Source: DALYLB01 sp964468345 (GTDB lineage Bacteria; Acidobacteriota; Blastocatellia; RBC074). Taken from it: a DNA stretch of 64,000 nucleotides. A model generated the notes under the pieces. It was not told where the DNA came from, made no database searches, and saw only the letters and a program-made list of their open reading frames with translations. Shown here in pieces: positions 59,736 through 64,000 of this stretch. Each line of letters starts with the position of its first letter. Position 1 is the first letter of the stretch. Both the position numbers and the translations under genes were made by a program. The DNA is taken from assembly GCA_964468345.1 (NCBI GenBank), contig CAYXVZ010000002.1, forward strand, positions 1 to 64,000. The letters run 5' to 3'.

Positions 59736-60898
59736 CACTTCGCGGAAAATTTAAAGACCGTGGTCGTTTTATACTGTTCGCCTTTCTTCAGAACCGTGGT
59801 TGGGAACGAAGGCTTGTTCGGCGAATCGGGAAAATGCTGCGTTTCCAGGCAAAAGCCCGCGCGGCGCGGATAAGGTTTGCCGCTCTTGCCGATCTTGCTG
59901 CCATCCAGGAAATTCCCGGTATAAAGCTGCACGCCCGGTTGATCCGTCAGGACCTCCAGAACGCGACCGCTTGTCGGATCGGTCGCGCGCGCCGCCAGCG
60001 CCAGTTTGCCGCCGCCGCTGTTGAGCGCGAAGTTGTGGTCATACCCCTTGCCGATCGTTATCTGCTCTTCCTGGGCGTCGATGCGCTTGCCAATCACTTC
60101 GGGCTTTGTGAAATCGAAGGCCGTTCCCTTTACCGGCATCAATTTCCCCGTCGGGATAAGTCCCTTGTCGACCGGCGTGATGTTGTCCGCATCGATCATC
60201 AATTCATGGCCAAGAATATCGCCGCTGCCTTCGCCCGCGAGGTTGAAATAGGAATGGTTCGTCAGATTGACCACCGTGTCTTTGTCGGTCGTCGCCGAGA
60301 AATCCAGTTGCAGCGCATTGTCATTCGTCAGCGTATAAACCAGCGTCACATCGAGCTTGCCGGGATAGCCTTCATCGCCGTCGGGGCTGGTGTGCTTCAG
60401 CTCCAGGGACGTGCCATTCGTCGCGGGAATTTCTTTCGCCTCCCAGACGGCCTTGTCGAATCCCACCTTGCCGCCGTGCAGGGAGTTTTCGCCGTTGTTG
60501 ATCGCCAGTTTGTATTCCGCGCCGTTCAGCGTGAATTTGCCCTTGCCGATGCGATTCGCATAACGGCCGGCAATTGCGCCGAAAAAGGGATGCCCTTTCA
60601 AATACTCATCCAGGGTATTGAACCCGAGCACGACATCGCCCTTCTTGCCCGTTCGATCCGGCACAACGATCGATGTCACGATGCCTCCATAATTCGTAAT
60701 CTTGACCGTCATCCCATTCGCGTTCGTCAGCGTATACAGATCGACCGCTTTTCCATCCGCGGTCTTGCCAAAGGATTCTTTTGCCATAGTCGATTTTTTC
60801 TCTTCTGGTTTTGCAGTTTTTGTTTCCGGTTCCGGCTGGTTGCAACTGACGACGAAAAGCGCAACGAACAAGAGCGCAGTGCCTTTGATGAACTTCAC
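59735..60898 (-). CDS. galM: Aldose 1-epimerase, lipoprotein
   Basis: The 387-residue protein has a lipoprotein signal (LLFVALFVVSC, lipidated Cys near 19) and a short charged linker. The mutarotase fold shows ITNYGGIVTSIVVPDRTGKK, FGAIAGRYANRIGKGKF, NNGENSLHGGKVGFDK, NLTNHSYFNLAGEGSGDI and the C-terminal GFCLETQHFPDSPN with the catalytic Glu. It interconverts alpha and beta aldoses, here at the membrane surface outside the cytoplasm. Together with the gluconolactonase lipoprotein it suggests sugar oxidation on the periplasmic side. Confidence 0.93.
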   Translation of the reverse strand: MKFIKGTALLFVALFVVSCNQPEPETKTAKPEEKKSTMAKESFGKTADGKAVDLYTLTNANGMTVKITNYGGIVTSIVVPDRTGKKGDVVLGFNTLDEYLKGHPFFGAIAGRYANRIGKGKFTLNGAEYKLAINNGENSLHGGKVGFDKAVWEAKEIPATNGTSLELKHTSPDGDEGYPGKLDVTLVYTLTNDNALQLDFSATTDKDTVVNLTNHSYFNLAGEGSGDILGHELMIDADNITPVDKGLIPTGKLMPVKGTAFDFTKPEVIGKRIDAQEEQITIGKGYDHNFALNSGGGKLALAARATDPTSGRVLEVLTDQPGVQLYTGNFLDGSKIGKSGKPYPRRAGFCLETQHFPDSPNKPSFPTTVLKKGEQYKTTTVFKFSAK

Positions 60899-61042
60899 TG
60901 GGTGTCCTCCGATTGGGTTCGAATTGTTGGTTTGTATTGCAACCGGATTTTACTTTCTCTCGGCGAAATTGTCGTGTTTTTCAGGGATAAAAGTAAAAAG
61001 GGGCAAAACAGTTTTGAGACTGTGTTACCCCGTGATGTTTTT

Positions 61043-61080
61043 ATAGGACCTATAGGACCTATAAAACTTATAGGTCCTAT
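61043..61080. terminator. Hairpin with direct repeats at the end of aconitase
   Basis: A 13-bp perfect stem (61052-61064 with 61068-61080) has a three-base loop, and the left arm is preceded by a second copy of the TATAGGACC unit. It lies eight bases beyond the aconitase stop, with A/T-rich flanks. The word ATAGGACCTATAGG is palindromic in itself. Confidence 0.8.
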
Positions 61081-61088
61081 TCCTCAAT

Positions 61089-63836
61089 CTATCCTTGATT
61101 GATCAATTGCCGCAACACATACGGCAAAATGCCGCCGTGCTGATAGTAATCAATCTCGATCGCCGTATCGATGCGCAGTTTGACGCTGATTTCCTCGCGT
61201 TTGCCGTTCGCCCGATGAATGACCAGCGTGACATCCTGCTGGGGCTTAATGCCCGCATCGAGGCCGATGACGTCGAACACCTCGGTGCCGTCCAGGCCGA
61301 GCGTCTGCGCATTCTCGCCCTCTTTGAACTGTAGCGGCAACACGCCCATTCCGACGAGATTGCTGCGATGGATGCGCTCGAAACTTTGCGCCACGACGAT
61401 CCGCACGCCGAGCAGATTCGTCCCCTTGGCCGCCCAGTCGCGCGAACTGCCTGTGCCGTATTCCTGGCCGGCGATCACGATCAGAGGCACATCCGCCGCT
61501 TTGTATTTCACCGCGGCATCATAGATGCTCATCTTCTCGCCCGACGGTTGGAACAACGTCACGCCGCCTTCCGTGCCCGGCACCATCAGGTTCTTGATGC
61601 GCACATTTGCGAAGGTTCCGCGCGTCATCACGCGGTCATTGCCGCGCCGCGAACCGTAGCTGTTGAAATCCGCCGGCGCCACGCCCTTTTCGATCAGGTA
61701 TTGCCCTGCCGGCGTCGTCGCCTTGAACGATCCGGCCGGGCTGATGTGATCGGTCGTCACCGAATCGCCGAAGATGCCCAGCGGCCGCGCATTCTTGATA
61801 TCGGCGATCACGCCCGGCTCCATGCCGAAGTCGGTGAAGAAAGGCGGCTGTTGAATATAGGTCGAGCTTTCGTCCCATTCATACACATCGCCGACGGACG
61901 AAGTGATCTCATTCCACAGCGGATTTTCCGAAGTGAAGTCGGAATAGAGCCGGCGATAGGTGTCCGCATCCATCGCCGCGCCGAGCACGGCAGCAATCTC
62001 GGCTTGCGTCGGCCAAATGTCCTTCAACATGACAGGCTGACCATCCTTGCCGCGGCCGATCGGTTCCTTGGTCAGGTCGATATCGACGCGCCCCGCCAGC
62101 GCAAAGGCGACGACCAGCGGCGGAGACATCAGGAAGTTGGCCTTGATCGACGGATGCACGCGGGCTTCGAAATTGCGATTGCCCGACAGCACGCTGGCCG
62201 CAACCAGATCGTTCTTGACCACGACCTCTTCGATCTTCGGATCGAGCGGGCCCGAATTTCCGATGCACGTCGTGCAGCCATAGCCCACCGTGTTAAAGCC
62301 GATCTGATCGAGATAGGTCTGCAATCCCGTCTTCGCCAGATAATCCGACACGACGCGCGAACCGGGGCCGAGCGAAGTCTTCACCGTGGGTTTGACGCTC
62401 AGGCCTTTTTCTACGGCCTTCTTTGCCACCAGACCGGCCGCAAGCATCACGCTCGGATTCGACGTATTCGTGCACGACGTGATCGCGGCGATCAAGACAT
62501 CGCCATGCCCGAGATCGACCGCCACCTGCGGCGCCGAGACATCTTTGCCGAGCTGCACATAGCTGCTCTTTTGCGCCGCGACCGACGTGCTGAACCGGCC
62601 TTCCAGATCCTTCGGCGTCTTGCCGTATCCGTTTTCCGTCACCGGCTTGCTGAACAGATTGAGGAAGGAATCCTTGAGCATGGAAAGTTCGATGCGATCC
62701 TGCGGGCGTTTCGGGCCGGCCACGTTCGGCGTGACCGTCGAAAGGTCCAGATCCAGCGTTTGGCTGTATTCGACTTCGCCCTTGCGCGGGATGCCGAACA
62801 GGCCCTGGGCTTTGAAATAATTGCGGAAGGCATTGACCTGATCTTCCGTGCGCCCCGTGGCCTTGAGATAGTTGCAGGTCTCCTCGTCGATGCCGAAAAA
62901 GCCCATCGTTGCGCCGTATTCCGGCGCCATGTTGCCGATCGTGGCGCGGTCGGTCAGCGACAGCGAAGCCGCTCCCTCGCCGAAATATTCCACGAATTTT
63001 CCGACCACCTTCGCCTTGCGCAGCATCTCTGTGCAATGCAGCACCAGATCCGTCGCGGTCACGCCCTCTTTGAGCGCGCCCGTCAAATGCACGCCGACCA
63101 CATCCGGCGTCAGGAAGTAAACGGGCTGACCGAGCATGCCCGCTTCGGCCTCGATGCCGCCCACGCCCCAGGCGACCACGCCCAGGCCGTTGATCATCGT
63201 CGTATGCGAATCCGTGCCGACCAGCGTGTCGGGATAATAAATGCCTTCCTTATCGAGCACGCCCTTGGCGAGGTATTCCAGGTTCACCTGATGCACGATG
63301 CCGATGCCGGGCGGGACGACCTTGAATGTATCGAAGGCCTGCATGCCCCATTTCAAAAACTGATAGCGGGCCCGGTTGCGCTCGAATTCGATTTCCATGT
63401 TTTTCTGAAGCGCATCCGTCGTGCCGGCGACGTCTACCTGAACCGAGTGATCGACCACCAGATCGACCGGCACCAGCGGCTCGATCAGCTTCGGGTTTTT
63501 CCCCATCTTGGACACGGTCGATCGCATCGCAGCCAGATCGACCAGCAGCGGCACGCCCGTGAAATCCTGCAGCACGATGCGCGCGACCACAAAGGGAATC
63601 TCCGCCATGCGCGTTTCGTTCGCCTTCCAGTTCGCCAGCGCGCGCACATCGTCTTCCTTGACCTTCTTGCCGTCGCAATTGCGCAAAACCGATTCCAGCA
63701 CGATCCGAATGCTCACCGGGAGCTTCGAGACCGGCCCTATCCCCTGCTTTTCCAGTTCGGGGAGAGAATAAAACTGCCCTGTTTTTCCGTTTCCGAGATC
63801 GAATGTTTGGAGTGTGTTGAAGAGATTATGTGGCAT
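61089..63836 (-). CDS. acnA: Aconitate hydratase A
   Basis: From the ATG at 63836 the product is 915 residues, normal for AcnA. N-terminal NLFNTLQTFDLGNGKTGQFY, the VVDHSVQVD and GTDSHTTMINGLGVVAWGVG blocks, Fe-S cysteines in AAITSCTNTSNPSVMLAAGL and GYGCTTCIGNSGPL, and the swivel-domain TDHISPAGSF and GSRRGNDRVMTRGTFANVRI are all visible. It isomerises citrate to isocitrate with a [4Fe-4S] cluster. A GTG at 63869 gives eleven more residues, but the shorter start matches the family better. The right flank of the window after it holds no further gene. Confidence 0.96.
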   Translation of the reverse strand: MPHNLFNTLQTFDLGNGKTGQFYSLPELEKQGIGPVSKLPVSIRIVLESVLRNCDGKKVKEDDVRALANWKANETRMAEIPFVVARIVLQDFTGVPLLVDLAAMRSTVSKMGKNPKLIEPLVPVDLVVDHSVQVDVAGTTDALQKNMEIEFERNRARYQFLKWGMQAFDTFKVVPPGIGIVHQVNLEYLAKGVLDKEGIYYPDTLVGTDSHTTMINGLGVVAWGVGGIEAEAGMLGQPVYFLTPDVVGVHLTGALKEGVTATDLVLHCTEMLRKAKVVGKFVEYFGEGAASLSLTDRATIGNMAPEYGATMGFFGIDEETCNYLKATGRTEDQVNAFRNYFKAQGLFGIPRKGEVEYSQTLDLDLSTVTPNVAGPKRPQDRIELSMLKDSFLNLFSKPVTENGYGKTPKDLEGRFSTSVAAQKSSYVQLGKDVSAPQVAVDLGHGDVLIAAITSCTNTSNPSVMLAAGLVAKKAVEKGLSVKPTVKTSLGPGSRVVSDYLAKTGLQTYLDQIGFNTVGYGCTTCIGNSGPLDPKIEEVVVKNDLVAASVLSGNRNFEARVHPSIKANFLMSPPLVVAFALAGRVDIDLTKEPIGRGKDGQPVMLKDIWPTQAEIAAVLGAAMDADTYRRLYSDFTSENPLWNEITSSVGDVYEWDESSTYIQQPPFFTDFGMEPGVIADIKNARPLGIFGDSVTTDHISPAGSFKATTPAGQYLIEKGVAPADFNSYGSRRGNDRVMTRGTFANVRIKNLMVPGTEGGVTLFQPSGEKMSIYDAAVKYKAADVPLIVIAGQEYGTGSSRDWAAKGTNLLGVRIVVAQSFERIHRSNLVGMGVLPLQFKEGENAQTLGLDGTEVFDVIGLDAGIKPQQDVTLVIHRANGKREEISVKLRIDTAIEIDYYQHGGILPYVLRQLINQG

Positions 63837-64000
63837 ATTTTGATTTTGACCTGGATTTGTTGGTGTCACCCTGTAAAACCAAAGTGTACGTGCCGATACT
63901 GAGTATCGTCAAGCATTGAGCCTTTGATAATGCTGCCATTTCAGGCTTTTCCATTAGCATTTCAAAATTTCGGTTGCCTGTCTTCTGACACCCGGTTATA
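63837..64000. other. Region upstream of acnA to the window edge
   Basis: The last 164 bases must contain the acnA promoter, read on the reverse strand. A short dyad, GATACTGAGTATC at 63894-63906, is visible. No gene start is seen. Confidence 0.4.

Noticed and set aside
59834..61102. 422-codon open frame opposite galM
   Set aside because: It runs through the lipoprotein gene and the terminator region and has no conserved motif.
61368..63902. 844-codon open frame on the + strand opposite acnA
   Set aside because: It is antisense to a clear aconitase, is rich in Arg/His/Asp/Ala as expected from a GC-biased third position read backwards, and has no recognisable domain.

Overview
The window looks like chromosomal DNA of a moderately GC-rich, Gram-negative soil or environmental bacterium, most likely an Acidobacteriota member (Blastocatellia-like). 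This rests on an Oar-type TonB-dependent receptor with an N-terminal carboxypeptidase-regulatory domain, secreted proteins with Pro/Thr-rich linkers, a Ser/Thr kinase with a C-terminal repeat region, korAB next to a nuoI-like ferredoxin gene, and the ribosomal proteins. It is inferred from family composition, not from a marker tree. I found no rRNA, tRNA, phage, insertion sequence or CRISPR locus.

Layout. 1-2079 (-) is the start of a secreted beta-helix/Fn3 protein cut by the window edge. 2567-6529 (+) is a four-gene run: two tandem DUF1838 proteins, an ornithine-cyclodeaminase-like protein and a FAD oxidoreductase. 6632-9673 (-) holds a Ser/Thr kinase and a class A beta-lactamase-like hydrolase. 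10081-23390 holds an NHL-repeat secreted protein, a PepSY-like secreted protein, rlmB, a zinc-ribbon coiled-coil protein, hemL, a 1725-residue SdrD-B-repeat surface protein and an MFS transporter. 23527-27878 (+) is a two-gene TIR/FxsC plus KGG-ATPase/TPR module, the most unusual system in the window. 27915-31587 (-) encodes 2-oxoglutarate:ferredoxin oxidoreductase and a NuoI-type ferredoxin. 31924-34730 (+) is an iron-sulfur/oxidative-stress set (sufR-like, mrp, erpA, rubrerythrin), with a visible SufR-type operator over the promoter. 35164-39537 (+) is the core translation block rplM-rpsI-rpsB-tsf-pyrH-frr. 39644-43595 (-) has an atypical SDR and the TonB receptor. 44040-48780 (+) has a long IlvD/Edd dehydratase, an epoxide-hydrolase-like enzyme and a DegT aminotransferase. 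48875-54958 (-) is a tight five-gene operon (OlsB-like N-acyltransferase, PlsC, NRDE protein, a hydrolase-DedA-ATP-grasp triple fusion, a methyltransferase) that looks like an amino-lipid pathway. 55158-60898 holds a sugar-oxidation set (glucose dehydrogenase, gluconolactonase lipoprotein, aldonate dehydratase, KDPG aldolase, aldose-1-epimerase lipoprotein). 61089-63836 (-) is aconitase.

Genes that act together: the sugar set would carry extracellular or periplasmic sugars through lactone and aldonate to 2-keto-3-deoxy acids and an aldolase; aconitase and KorAB feed the TCA cycle; SufR, Mrp, ErpA and rubrerythrin support the Fe-S enzymes (aconitase, two IlvD-type dehydratases, KorAB/NuoI).

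A second theme is intergenic: many gene ends carry very long, near-perfect hairpins. Some belong to dispersed repeat families, with copies at 46285 and 57125, and at 48789 and 57206. They probably serve as terminators and may be mobile palindromic repeats.

Start codons were chosen from Shine-Dalgarno sites, overlaps and signal peptides, so several differ from the longest open frame. All family assignments were made by eye, without any database search.
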